A stretch of 64,000 nt of DNA, taken from NCBI RefSeq assembly GCF_000744775.1, contig NZ_JQMP01000004.1, positions 372,001-436,000 of the forward strand, given 5' to 3'. This DNA is from Thermorudis peleae. GTDB taxonomy: Bacteria > Chloroflexota > Chloroflexia > Thermomicrobiales > Thermomicrobiaceae. Shown in pieces: positions 17,969 to 27,074 of this stretch. Below the pieces are notes generated by a model. That model was not told the origin of the DNA. It saw only the letters and a list, made by a program, of their open reading frames with translations, and ran no database searches. Position 1 is the stretch's first letter. Every line of letters begins with the position of its first letter. Made by a program: the position numbers and the translations under genes.

Positions 17969-18915
17969 CGTTCCTCCTGCTGGAGCATACGTCGAGTCAA
18001 AAAGTAAATCATGACAGCAAAAAGCGGGAAAAAGAGCAGAGGAATTGTCGCTGCAATGCCAAGATCATAGGCCTGCATCCCTTGGTGATAGGCCAAAATG
18101 GGAAAAGTCTCCGTGACGTTCGCTGGCCCGCCATTCGTCAATACATAGACATATTGAATCGCGTTCGACGTCCAAATTGCTGAGAGCATCGTCGTGACAA
18201 TGATGACTGGCATGAGGTTGGGCAAAGTGATACGCCAGAAGGTCTGGGCTGAGGTTGCCCCGTCAATCTGGGCTGCTTCATAGAGCTCGCGCGGGATTGC
18301 CTGTAGCCCAGCCAGAAACGTCATGATCCAAAACGGCGCACCTTGCCAAATAACTGCAATAAGGACAGACCAGAGCGCGAGTCGCGGATCTGATAGGAAG
18401 AGAATGGGATCCTTGATCAACCCCAGCCGTAGCAAAATCGTATTAAGAACGCCATTAACATCGTTGTAGATCCACTTCCAGGAAAATGCACTGACGACCG
18501 CAGGAATAGCCCAGGGAACAAAGAGCAGGGTCCGCCAAAACCGTCGTGCACGAATTTCTGCGTTAAGAATTAATGCACTCACCATTCCAATGATGAATTT
18601 TCCTATAAGAGCTCCACCAGTATAGAGGAACGTCACCTTAACACTATTCCAAAATAATCCATGAATTTGGCTTTGTCGATCAAAGAGGATGCGCACATAG
18701 TTGGCAAAACCAATAAAGTGGCCCTGTCCGCCAACCTTAATATCCTGTAAGCTCAGCCACACAGCATAGCCTAGTGGATAGGCGATGAGCCCAAGGACAA
18801 CCACAACGGCCGGCAAGAGCAGCGCGTATCCAAGCTGCCAGTCTCGTCCAAGCCGAGAACGATGAGGAGACCGTACGTTGCTTTGCTGATGCTCCGCCAC
18901 CTGCACTGCTGACAT
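17965..18915 (-). CDS. ABC transporter permease (MalF-like)
   Basis: A 316-residue inner-membrane permease of the MalF/UgpA type, with about six helices and the EAA loop YEAAQIDGATSAQTFWRIT. The ATG at 18915 is preferred because AGAGGA lies 9 bases before it; the open frame extends 20 codons further upstream without a ribosome site. It is the first gene of a run of five close or overlapping genes (permeases, binding protein, chaperonin-like protein, propeller), with a good candidate promoter 32 bp upstream. Confidence 0.9.
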   Translation of the reverse strand: MSAVQVAEHQQSNVRSPHRSRLGRDWQLGYALLLPAVVVVLGLIAYPLGYAVWLSLQDIKVGGQGHFIGFANYVRILFDRQSQIHGLFWNSVKVTFLYTGGALIGKFIIGMVSALILNAEIRARRFWRTLLFVPWAIPAVVSAFSWKWIYNDVNGVLNTILLRLGLIKDPILFLSDPRLALWSVLIAVIWQGAPFWIMTFLAGLQAIPRELYEAAQIDGATSAQTFWRITLPNLMPVIIVTTMLSAIWTSNAIQYVYVLTNGGPANVTETFPILAYHQGMQAYDLGIAATIPLLFFPLFAVMIYFLTRRMLQQEER

Positions 18916-18946
18916 GCACGTGATCCTCTCATCGGATGACAGGGCT

Positions 18947-18975
18947 ATTGTAATAGGGGCATCGGGAACAGGCAA
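18947..18975 (-). promoter_or_regulatory. Candidate promoter of the sugar ABC operon
   Basis: On the minus strand TTGCCT (18970-18975) and TACAAT (18947-18952) are separated by 17 bp, about 32 bp upstream of the MalF-like start codon. Confidence 0.5.
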
Positions 18976-19023
18976 GACAATTGCACAAGCCTGAGGAGAA
19001 AATCACACCTGAATCCGAAATTG

Positions 19024-19902
19024 CTAGCTCTCTCGTTGATACGGCAGCCCAAGCGCGTGTGGCTTGGCTGCACCCCAGCGCAGGCTAAACCAACGTGTTG
19101 ACATGACGACAAAGACAACAACCGTGATCAGAAACGGTACCGCTCGCCAGAGATAGCGCGAAAAGAAATTGGGGAAGAGCAGTTCAGGATAAAGGGAGAG
19201 TTGCCAAAGAACTCCAAAGAGCACAGCGCCAAGTAGCACCAGCAAGGGATTCCAGAGCGAAAAGAAGACAAGCGCCAGGGCAATGAACCCCCAGCCTTGC
19301 AGGTAGTTGTAACTCCATACTGGGTTATAGATCAAAGAATACACGCCGCCAGCAAGCCCAACCAACGCGCCAGCGAGTACAGCTGCGAGGTAGCGCAGCC
19401 GAATGACTGCAATGCCGCTCGACTCGGCCACAGCAGGATTCTCACCCACCGATCGCAGCTGTAACCCAATATGCGTGCGGTAGAGTAAGAACCAAATTGC
19501 CCCCGCAAGGACAAGGGCAAGGATGAAAAACGGCGGAAGGCCCAAAAGATTTGGAAACTGCTTCAAGCCAAGGGGGCCGGTATAGGGATACCCAACATAG
19601 GTGGTTAGTCCAAAGCCAAAGATCCAGATTGCCATGCCATTTACAACCTGATTGCTTCCAAGGGTGATGGAGAAAAAGCCATGGATGAGACCGACCAGTG
19701 CTCCGATCGCGAGGGCAACCAAGAATCCCCACAGGTAGTGACCAGTCGTTTTCGCGACAATGAAACCAAACGTCCCACTGAGCAACATGACGCCTTCTAA
19801 TCCGACGTTCAAGATTCCAGCACGCTGCTCGAGTAATTCGCCAAGGGCAGCGATGGCAAAGACAGCAGCAGCTGCCAGACTAATGGTGAGGAGATTCGAC
19901 AC
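19024..19902 (-). CDS. Nucleoside-type ABC transporter permease (NupQ/YufQ-like)
   Basis: A 292-residue permease of the ribose/nucleoside (RbsC-like) superfamily, with about eight hydrophobic helices. The segment LEQRAGILNVGLEGVMLLSG is diagnostic for the BMP-associated permeases. The GTG at 19902 follows TTGGAGAG, and the gene overlaps the other permease by 23 bp. It forms the second membrane subunit of the importer encoded at 19024-24072 together with the two-domain ATPase and the BMP lipoprotein. The family imports purine or pyrimidine nucleosides in characterised cases; the exact substrate here is inference. Confidence 0.88.
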   Translation of the reverse strand: MSNLLTISLAAAAVFAIAALGELLEQRAGILNVGLEGVMLLSGTFGFIVAKTTGHYLWGFLVALAIGALVGLIHGFFSITLGSNQVVNGMAIWIFGFGLTTYVGYPYTGPLGLKQFPNLLGLPPFFILALVLAGAIWFLLYRTHIGLQLRSVGENPAVAESSGIAVIRLRYLAAVLAGALVGLAGGVYSLIYNPVWSYNYLQGWGFIALALVFFSLWNPLLVLLGAVLFGVLWQLSLYPELLFPNFFSRYLWRAVPFLITVVVFVVMSTRWFSLRWGAAKPHALGLPYQRES

Positions 19903-21046
19903 GGCTCTCTCCAATCTCACGCTGGGGTACTGCTGCAGGCACACGATGTTCAAGAGCAAGCCGATAGTGGGCTAACGCCTGAAACGCCACTATCACAAGC
20001 ATGAGAACGCCAAGCAGCGCATAGTCAATACCGAACGCTAGACGCAGCTTGCCTTGCATGAAGCGTGCCCCACTCGCAACGCCGCCGAAAAGCAAGGCGA
20101 CTGGTATCGCAGCAATCGGGTTGTTCTGTGCAATCAAGCCGGTAATAAGCCCGTAGAAACTGAAGTCGCCGAAATCGTTGTAGCTCTTGGGAATCTTATA
20201 GACACCAGGCACCGCGGCAAAATAGTGATATCCCGCAAAGCCCGCAAACAGGCCACCAAGCAAGAACACGAATGTGCACAAAAACCCCTCACGTATCCCA
20301 GCATAGCGTGCGGCAGCTGGACTGGCACCAAACGCGCGAATCTGGTACCCAATTGTTGTTTTCGCTAAAACAATAGACAGGAAAACGGCTAGTACCAACG
20401 TCGCGTAGACCGTGAGTGGCAAATTCCAAAGCTGTGGCATGCGCGCTGCGAGTGGCAAGCTGAAGCCTTCGCCTTCCGCCGTTCGCCCCATGAAGGGTCC
20501 ACCCTCACGAATCATGTGCGCGACCAGCCAGAGCATAACCGAGTTCAACATCATCGTTGTGACAATTTCGTTGACCTGGAGCTTGCCACGGAGCAAGCCC
20601 GGAATTGCGCCGTACAGTGCTCCGCCAGCCATCGCACCAAGAACCATCAGCGGGATAACGATCACCCCTGGGATCGGCGCATTCACCGAGGTTTTTGCGC
20701 CAAACGCATACGCGACGCTAAATGCCGCCAGCATCCCAGCATAGACTTGGCCGGGCATGCCGATATTCCAGAGGCCAGCACGAATTGGCACGATAAAGGC
20801 ATAGGCACAGAGCAAGATAAAGACGGCGCGGTTGATCGTCTGAGGCAACCCGTACTGGCTCAGGAACGCATACTGAATAATCTCACGATAAACAGCCACT
20901 GGACTCGCCCCAACATGGAGAAAGGCGAAGCCAACAAGCACGAGCGAGACAACGACTGCAAGCACAGAAGCCACGGCTGATTGCCACCATCGCAGTGTTG
21001 ACCGTCGCTCAATCCGTATGGTGGTATTTCCAACGTTTACCCTCAT
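19880..21046 (-). CDS. Nucleoside-type ABC transporter permease (NupP/YufP-like)
   Basis: A 388-residue integral membrane protein with eight to ten hydrophobic segments. The segment PIRAGLWNIGMPGQVYAGML corresponds to the conserved 'NIGxEGQ' motif of this permease class, and GAIPGLLRGKLQVNEIVTTMMLN follows it. Its ATG overlaps the stop of the ATPase gene by 4 bases, and the second permease starts before this one ends, so all three are translationally coupled. Confidence 0.9.
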   Translation of the reverse strand: MRVNVGNTTIRIERRSTLRWWQSAVASVLAVVVSLVLVGFAFLHVGASPVAVYREIIQYAFLSQYGLPQTINRAVFILLCAYAFIVPIRAGLWNIGMPGQVYAGMLAAFSVAYAFGAKTSVNAPIPGVIVIPLMVLGAMAGGALYGAIPGLLRGKLQVNEIVTTMMLNSVMLWLVAHMIREGGPFMGRTAEGEGFSLPLAARMPQLWNLPLTVYATLVLAVFLSIVLAKTTIGYQIRAFGASPAAARYAGIREGFLCTFVFLLGGLFAGFAGYHYFAAVPGVYKIPKSYNDFGDFSFYGLITGLIAQNNPIAAIPVALLFGGVASGARFMQGKLRLAFGIDYALLGVLMLVIVAFQALAHYRLALEHRVPAAVPQREIGESRVESPHH

Positions 21047-22584
21047 GCTGGCTCCCTGCGTAGTCCAGCCATCAATTCACCAATGTGCTCTCGTGTTGCA
21101 TCAGCAGCAGGCAGAACGCCCGTAAATGTTCCTTCATACATCGCTGCGATGCGGTCACTCAAGGCCAGTATTTCGTCGAGATCTTCCGAGATCAACAGGA
21201 TCGCTGTCCCATCCTGCTGTGCCTCGCGCAACTTTCGATGGACAAATTCAGCAGCCCCAATGTCAAGACCATGGGTTGGCAGGCAGGCAATGAGCAAACG
21301 GGGACGTCGTGCAAGAACACGTCCAAGGATGATCTTCTGGAGATTGCCACCAGACAGGGAACGTGCCGGTGCTTCCACCCCGGCCGTGACAACACGGTAG
21401 TCACGTACGACGGTCTCGGTCAGCGCACGTGCTCGTTCCGTAGCGACAAACCCGAAGCGCGACATCGTTGGCTCGTCATAGAAGTTCAGCAACACGTTGT
21501 CCGTTAAAGAGAATTCGGGGATAGAGCCAACCTCGCGGCGTTGCGCTGGAATGTAGCCAACCCCACGTCGCCAGCGATCACGGACACTCGAGCGGGTGAT
21601 ATCGTGCCCAGCAAGAACAATGTGGCCACGTTCGACTGCGCGCAAGCCAGCAATTGCCTCAGCTAAGGCTTCTTGGCCATTGCCTGCTACTCCAGCAATA
21701 CCAAAGATTTCCCCTTCGTGAACAACAAACGAGAGACCCTTGACCGCAAGAAGCCCACGATCATCGCGCACCCACAAATCCTGAACCTGGAGCATTGGTG
21801 AGCCGATGCGTGTTTCGCCACGTTCGTGGGTCAGCGCAATCTCTTGCCCGACCATTGCGGCAGCGAGGCTTTGCTCGGTTGCTGAATGCGTTTCAACCTC
21901 GGCAACAACACGCCCGCGACGCAGGATCGTCACACGATCGGTATGCTCAAGTACCACTGGCAACTTATGGGTGATAAAGGGAATGACGGCAAGATCATCT
22001 TTGGACAGCCGTTGCAGTGATGTGAGCAAGGCGAGCACTTCAGGTGGGGAGAGCACAGAGGTCGGCTCATCCAAAATCAAAATTTTCGCGCCGTAGTAGA
22101 GCGCTTTGATAATCTCGACAAGCTGCTTCTCGCCCTCTGAAAGTTGCCACACCCGCGCGTGCAGGGGAATGCGAAATCCATAGCGTTCACACAATGCTGC
22201 AACGTCCCGTTCCGCATCGCGCAGATTGAGGATCATTTTGGTCTTCGGATGCCCTAAGACAATATTCTCGAGTACAGTGTGGGCAGAAATGAGTCGGCGC
22301 TCCTGATGCACCATTCCGATACCATGCTGCAGCGCATCCCGTGGACTCCGGAACTGAACGCGCTGTCCCCAGAGATAAATCTCGCCTTCATCAGGCTGAA
22401 GCTCTCCAAAGAGAATGCGCATCAGGGTGGTTTTCCCAGCGCCATTTTCTCCGAGAATCGCGTGAATTTCGCCAGCGCGAACCGTGAGGTCGATATGATC
22501 GTTGGCTACAACTGTGCCAAAGCGCTTGGTAATGCCACGCGCCTCAAGCACGACGTGACCGCGCTCTATGGGCCGCATAGTCAC
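21043..22584 (-). CDS. ABC transporter ATPase with two nucleotide-binding domains (NupO/YufO-like)
   Basis: A 513-residue protein with two ATPase domains in tandem. The first has Walker A GENGAGKTT, signature LSEGEKQLVEI and Walker B ILILDEPTSVL. The second has the altered Walker A GVAGNGQEAL and the signature LSGGNLQK, the usual asymmetry of sugar/nucleoside importers such as RbsA and YufO, in which one site is weak. It energises the two permeases encoded downstream and lies 75 bp after the BMP lipoprotein gene. Confidence 0.92.
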   Translation of the reverse strand: MTMRPIERGHVVLEARGITKRFGTVVANDHIDLTVRAGEIHAILGENGAGKTTLMRILFGELQPDEGEIYLWGQRVQFRSPRDALQHGIGMVHQERRLISAHTVLENIVLGHPKTKMILNLRDAERDVAALCERYGFRIPLHARVWQLSEGEKQLVEIIKALYYGAKILILDEPTSVLSPPEVLALLTSLQRLSKDDLAVIPFITHKLPVVLEHTDRVTILRRGRVVAEVETHSATEQSLAAAMVGQEIALTHERGETRIGSPMLQVQDLWVRDDRGLLAVKGLSFVVHEGEIFGIAGVAGNGQEALAEAIAGLRAVERGHIVLAGHDITRSSVRDRWRRGVGYIPAQRREVGSIPEFSLTDNVLLNFYDEPTMSRFGFVATERARALTETVVRDYRVVTAGVEAPARSLSGGNLQKIILGRVLARRPRLLIACLPTHGLDIGAAEFVHRKLREAQQDGTAILLISEDLDEILALSDRIAAMYEGTFTGVLPAADATREHIGELMAGLRREPA

Positions 22585-22659
22585 TCCTCACGAGCCGTAC
22601 GGCAAGACTACGCTGTCAACCTGATTATTAGCCTCCTCCGATGATTGCATTTTGCTCAT

Positions 22660-24072
22660 CTACGGAAGAATCGTCACACCTTCGAGATCAAAATTGAACT
22701 TCGTCAAAATCCACTCGGTTGTTGGGGCTTGCCCTGCAGGCTTGACCGTCGTCCCTTTCGCCGGAATCGGCGTATCCTGTAGCTTCAGCCCGGTTCCATT
22801 ACTCACAAGCGCATTGGCCGTAAAGGGATCCCACTGCCCCTTTTGCATTTGCTCCCGCCGCTGGCGGACGAGATCAACAATTTCCTTGGGTAAGATCTGA
22901 GCGGCCTTGGGGCTAATGGCATCGACGCCAACTTTCATATCGTTCATCAAGTCAACGGTAGCCTCTTCGGTTCCATCCGCCAGCTTCATCGTCGACTCAA
23001 GGCCCAAGAACATGACCTCATCAGGCTTCTGCGACTTCATCATGGCCTGAATAATGCGATCATAGAGCACTTCCCACCGAGTGTCGAAGGACACCGCGAC
23101 GGTGTTCGTATCGGCCCACTTGTAGAAGCCCACGATATCCATATCTTTGCCGACGAACCACACCCCTTTGGCCTTGCAGACGTCCAGGGTAGAACCGGAG
23201 TCGGTCTGCTGGGTGAGGACGTCGCAGTTATATTGACTAACGAGTGTTTCAGCAACTGCCCGCTCTTCAGCAGGAAGATACCAGTCACCGACGTATTTGA
23301 TATAAATCTTGGCGTTCTTATTGAGCGTTCGGTTCGCCTCCTGGACACCCAGGATGAAGCCCGCTTGCCGATGCAACACCTGGATATTAGGGAAGGCGGA
23401 AACGATTCCGATATTACCGGTCTTCGTCAAGGCCCCCGCGACAAGCCCTTCGAGATACAGCGTTTGATACTGACGTGGGAAAATCCGAATGAAGTTCGGT
23501 TGATGGGTAAGATCACTCGCAACAATCGCGACAAAGATCTTATTGGGATACTTGCTCGTAATATCAAGCAATGGTAAGCCGATGAATTCGGCATTCCCCA
23601 CGATAATGTCGGCGTTCTCTTTGGCAATCATTTCCTCAGCAAATGGGACAGCTTGATCCGGGCCAACTTGCTCACGATAGATGTACTTGAGGTTCTGATA
23701 TTTCTGCGTCAACCGCTTCGCAGCGCGATCGTGTGCCCCAGACCACGTGGTGCCTTCGATCACGCTAAAATGCAAGATTGCCAGTGTGATTGGCTTGCCG
23801 GATGTTGTCGATGTCGCCGCTGCGGCCGTCGCAGCAGCCGTCGGTGTTGTCCCAGCGGCGGCTGCCCCAGTCGGCGTTGCCGCACTTGGCGCCTTTGTTG
23901 CAGGAGGCTGTGTCGCAGCAGATGGAGCTGACGTCGGTGTTGTTTGCCCACCACCACAGGCAGCTAAGAGTGCACTCAATAACGGCGCTGCCGTGCTCGC
24001 GAGCACTCCACGCATGAAGGTTCGGCGTGACAGCGGGTAACGCCCAAGACCTTTCAGATCCCGCTCGTTCAT
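22660..24072 (-). CDS. BMP-family substrate-binding lipoprotein (nucleoside type)
   Basis: A 470-residue exported lipoprotein. The N-terminus carries a Tat-like SRRTFMRGV motif and a lipobox LLAACGGG, then a 45-residue Ala/Thr/Pro linker. The mature domain matches the Bmp/PnrA family: ILHFSVIEGTTWSGAHDRAA at its start and VLTQQTDSGSTLDVCKAKGVWFVG in the second lobe. Such proteins deliver nucleosides to the YufOPQ-type permease. It is first of the four-gene importer operon. The opposite-strand mutL start lies about 500 bp upstream, leaving room for regulation. Confidence 0.9.
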   Translation of the reverse strand: MNERDLKGLGRYPLSRRTFMRGVLASTAAPLLSALLAACGGGQTTPTSAPSAATQPPATKAPSAATPTGAAAAGTTPTAAATAAAATSTTSGKPITLAILHFSVIEGTTWSGAHDRAAKRLTQKYQNLKYIYREQVGPDQAVPFAEEMIAKENADIIVGNAEFIGLPLLDITSKYPNKIFVAIVASDLTHQPNFIRIFPRQYQTLYLEGLVAGALTKTGNIGIVSAFPNIQVLHRQAGFILGVQEANRTLNKNAKIYIKYVGDWYLPAEERAVAETLVSQYNCDVLTQQTDSGSTLDVCKAKGVWFVGKDMDIVGFYKWADTNTVAVSFDTRWEVLYDRIIQAMMKSQKPDEVMFLGLESTMKLADGTEEATVDLMNDMKVGVDAISPKAAQILPKEIVDLVRQRREQMQKGQWDPFTANALVSNGTGLKLQDTPIPAKGTTVKPAGQAPTTEWILTKFNFDLEGVTILP

Positions 24073-24570
24073 GGCTCCCCCTCAAGGACTTGCTACACGG
24101 TACCGATACGAAGGAGACAATTGTGCGCCTTCGGCACTGACAGGCGAAGGCAAAGTGACGACAACATTGTTAACAATTTCTGCGCAGCGTTTTCACCTCC
24201 TTCATGGCTTACCACTGTTAAGCACTGTTGTGAGTACGGTTGCCCAAAAGAAACAGACAACGGCGTTCTTTCCCATCCGTCTCTGGCGTGCGTACACAGC
24301 CACCGCAACGTCGCAATGCCAAAATGCTTCGTCACAGAATACTGTCGTGCCCGAGAAATACCCGTACGCTAGACAGAGACAGGATAATGGGCCTTGCCTC
24401 TGTCGTCAAGAGTCTCTCTGACAACGTCACGACAACAATAGCACGCTGCCTAAAAGCATTGGTCAGCGAGCCCAATAGGCGAGAAGCAAACCGCCAACGC
24501 AGGCCAGCCTCGCGGCAGATTGCAGCATCGTGTACGATCGTCATAGCATGAGCATGGGGAGTACCGCTGC
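24073..24570. other. Divergent intergenic region between the BMP importer and mutL
   Basis: 498 bp without a gene. It holds a perfect palindrome ATTGTTAACAAT (24166-24177) and a 7-bp inverted repeat GCCTTCG/CGAAGGC (24127-24133 and 24145-24151), both within 110 bp of the BMP start codon and therefore candidate operators for that operon. A near-palindrome built on GACAGAG/CTCTGTC lies about 24374-24410. I see no strong promoter. Confidence 0.4.
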
Positions 24571-26310
24571 ATGATCCACCGGCTGGACCCGATGACCATT
24601 AGCAAGATTGCTGCGGGTGAAGTTATTGAGCGCCCGGCAGCTGTTGTCAAAGAACTGCTTGAGAACGCCCTCGATGCTCAAGCACGCATGGTCTACATCG
24701 AGGTTGCCGGTGGCGGCCAAGACCTCATCCGCGTTACCGATGATGGCATTGGCATGCACGCAGCCGAGCTACCGCTCGCGGTTGAGCGCTATACGACCTC
24801 GAAATTACAGGCATTCCATGATCTCATGCGGCTGACAACCTACGGATTTCGTGGTGAGGCACTTGCGAGCATTGCTGCGGTCAGTGAACTCGAGATCCTC
24901 AGCCGACCAGCAACTGAACCGATCGGATACCGTATCCGCGTTCACTTTGGGAAAGTCACCGCCGTCGAGCCAGCACCGGCCGCACCGGGTACGGCCGTTA
25001 CCGTGCGTGATCTTTTCGCCAACGTCCCGGTGCGACGGCAGTTTCTTCGCCATGAGCGAACTGAGACAGCGTTCATGCAGCGGGTCGTCGCAGCCTATGC
25101 GCTTGCCCGGCCCGACGTTCAGTTCACCCTGGTTATTGATGGTCGCACAGTATTCTCAACGGATGGCAGTGGACAACTCCGCAATGCAATAACCAGCGTC
25201 CTCGGGGCTGATGTCGCCGAACAGATGGTCATTCTGGAGTGGCCCGTTGACCTTGACGCACCGTATCGTGTATCTGGAGCTATCAGCCTGCCATCACTTT
25301 TCCGAAGTAATCGGCAGCAGATGCTGTTCTTCGTGAATCAGCGATGGATCGAGAGCCGCACGCTCAACGTCGCGGTTGAGCAGGCGTACCACACACTCTT
25401 ACTCATTGGTCGTTACCCTCTCGTAGTCCTTACGATTCAGCTGCCACCTGAACACGTCGACGTCAACGTCCACCCCACCAAGCGCGAAGTCCGTTTCCGT
25501 GATGAGCGCCGGGTTTTCCATCTGCTTCACGACGCTGTGCGTCATACGTTACAGCAGTGGACGGCAAAACAAGCGATTCCCCCAGTGGAATTCCGTACGG
25601 CCTCACCCCTTGCCGCCCCTCCACCTGAAATGCAGCGGCGCCTGCTCATCGCAGACCCACGACGAATCGGAACGCTTGACGCTCCTTCGCAATCGGTCAC
25701 GCCATCGCACACCGAGCGCCAAACCACGGAGCGTGAACGTCTTCCGCTCCTTCGTGTGCTTGGTCAAGTGCAACAAACGTACATTATCGCTGAGGGCCCA
25801 GACGGGCTTTACCTTATTGATCAACATGCAGCCCACGAACGGGTACTGCTCGAACGATTGCTTGCCCAGTGGACGGCAGGCCATGTCGAAGCCCAAACCT
25901 TGCTAGAACCCTATATTGTTGAACTAACTGCCGACCAGTTGGCCACATTTGAGGCCTACCAAGACGAACTGGCAGCTTTGGGATTTCAGGTTGAACCTTT
26001 CGGAGGGAATGCCGTTGCGATCCGCCAAGTGCCGGCAATTCTGCGGCAACGGTCACCGAATACTGCGCTCCTGGCGATTCTCGACGACCTGAGTAACGGC
26101 GGTCACGCAACAAACCGGATCGAATCGCTTGCTATGACGACCGCGTGCCACTCAGCGATTCGCGCCGGTCAGGTACTCTCCTTAGAAGAGATGCGCGCGC
26201 TCATTCAAGAACTCGAGCAATGCACGGCTCCTCGCGCCTGCGCGCACGGACGCCCAACGATGGTGCATTTGAGCAATGAGGAACTTGCGCGGCAGTTTGC
26301 CCGTCGCTAG
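24571..26310 (+). CDS. mutL: DNA mismatch repair protein MutL
   Basis: A 579-residue MutL. The N-terminal GHKL ATPase shows LLENALDAQA, VTDDGIGMH and TYGFRGEALASI. The C-terminal domain carries DQHAAHERVLLE, which fits the DQHA(x)2E(x)4E metal-binding motif of MutL proteins that nick DNA themselves, as expected in bacteria without MutH. An ACHSAIRAGQ segment and a CAHGRP segment (usually CPHGRP) complete the endonuclease site. It couples MutS mismatch recognition to strand removal. It starts with ATG behind GGGGAG. The 3' end overlaps the convergent response-regulator gene by 4 bp. mutS is not in the window. Confidence 0.95.
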   Translation: MIHRLDPMTISKIAAGEVIERPAAVVKELLENALDAQARMVYIEVAGGGQDLIRVTDDGIGMHAAELPLAVERYTTSKLQAFHDLMRLTTYGFRGEALASIAAVSELEILSRPATEPIGYRIRVHFGKVTAVEPAPAAPGTAVTVRDLFANVPVRRQFLRHERTETAFMQRVVAAYALARPDVQFTLVIDGRTVFSTDGSGQLRNAITSVLGADVAEQMVILEWPVDLDAPYRVSGAISLPSLFRSNRQQMLFFVNQRWIESRTLNVAVEQAYHTLLLIGRYPLVVLTIQLPPEHVDVNVHPTKREVRFRDERRVFHLLHDAVRHTLQQWTAKQAIPPVEFRTASPLAAPPPEMQRRLLIADPRRIGTLDAPSQSVTPSHTERQTTERERLPLLRVLGQVQQTYIIAEGPDGLYLIDQHAAHERVLLERLLAQWTAGHVEAQTLLEPYIVELTADQLATFEAYQDELAALGFQVEPFGGNAVAIRQVPAILRQRSPNTALLAILDDLSNGGHATNRIESLAMTTACHSAIRAGQVLSLEEMRALIQELEQCTAPRACAHGRPTMVHLSNEELARQFARR

Positions 26311-27062
26311 CGTCGTCCATTCTGCTCACGCCAAGGAAGCTGAAATGCCGTCTGTGTCGAGGACTCCGTGACGGGCACATGCTGCTCGTCCAGCTTGATC
26401 CAGCCATGCTTCAAGGCGTAAAGCACCGCCTGCGTGCGGTCGTTGACCGCTAGCTTGCGCAAAATCGACGTGATATGGTTCTTCACCGTTTGGTCACTAA
26501 TATTGAGTAGTTGTGCGATCTCTTTATTACTGTGGCCGCGCGCGACGCAGTCGAGGATCTCAATCTCACGAGGAGTAAGCGGCGAGAAGAAACCAGTCGA
26601 CGAACGATCCATGCGCGACAATTCGCGGAACTGATCGAGTACGCGTGAGGCAACAAAGGGGCGTGAAAGCACCATCTCGTTGATGAGGTATTCGCCTCGT
26701 GCCACCCGCATGATGATTTCGGTCAGGGCGCTTGGTTCAACGTCCTTGGTACAGTATGCTGCTGCACCTGCCCGGATCGCATTGAAAAGTTGCTCGTCAT
26801 CTTGGTGCATGGTCAAGATAACAACGCCCGCTTGGGGATGACGACGTTTGAGAGCGCGAGCGACCTCTAACCCATTCATCCCGGGCAAACTCAAATCAAT
26901 GAGGATAACATCAGGCTCACATTCATCGGCAAGACGCAGGGCCTCACTGCCATCACCAGCCTCGCCAACAATCTGAAAGTCAGGGATCTGTTCGAGTGCC
27001 CACCGGATGCCCGTGCGAAATAACGGATGATCGTCGACAATGAGAATCGTGATTGGACTCAT
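26307..27062 (-). CDS. NarL/FixJ-type response regulator (DegU-like)
   Basis: A 251-residue two-domain regulator. The receiver begins ILIVDDHPLFRTG and the phospho-acceptor Asp lies in VILIDLSLPGMNG; a conserved VILTMHQDD and a Lys in YCTKDVEP follow. The C-terminal LuxR-type HTH reads LTPREIEIL, then SNKEIAQLLNISDQTVKNHI. It should bind DNA when phosphorylated by the kinase encoded 12 bp upstream in the same operon. The ATG at 27062 places the receiver at its normal N-terminus. Targets are unknown. The gene end overlaps mutL by 4 bp in convergent orientation. Confidence 0.92.
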   Translation of the reverse strand: MSPITILIVDDHPLFRTGIRWALEQIPDFQIVGEAGDGSEALRLADECEPDVILIDLSLPGMNGLEVARALKRRHPQAGVVILTMHQDDEQLFNAIRAGAAAYCTKDVEPSALTEIIMRVARGEYLINEMVLSRPFVASRVLDQFRELSRMDRSSTGFFSPLTPREIEILDCVARGHSNKEIAQLLNISDQTVKNHITSILRKLAVNDRTQAVLYALKHGWIKLDEQHVPVTESSTQTAFQLPWREQNGRR

Positions 27063-27074
27063 TCGGCACACTCC

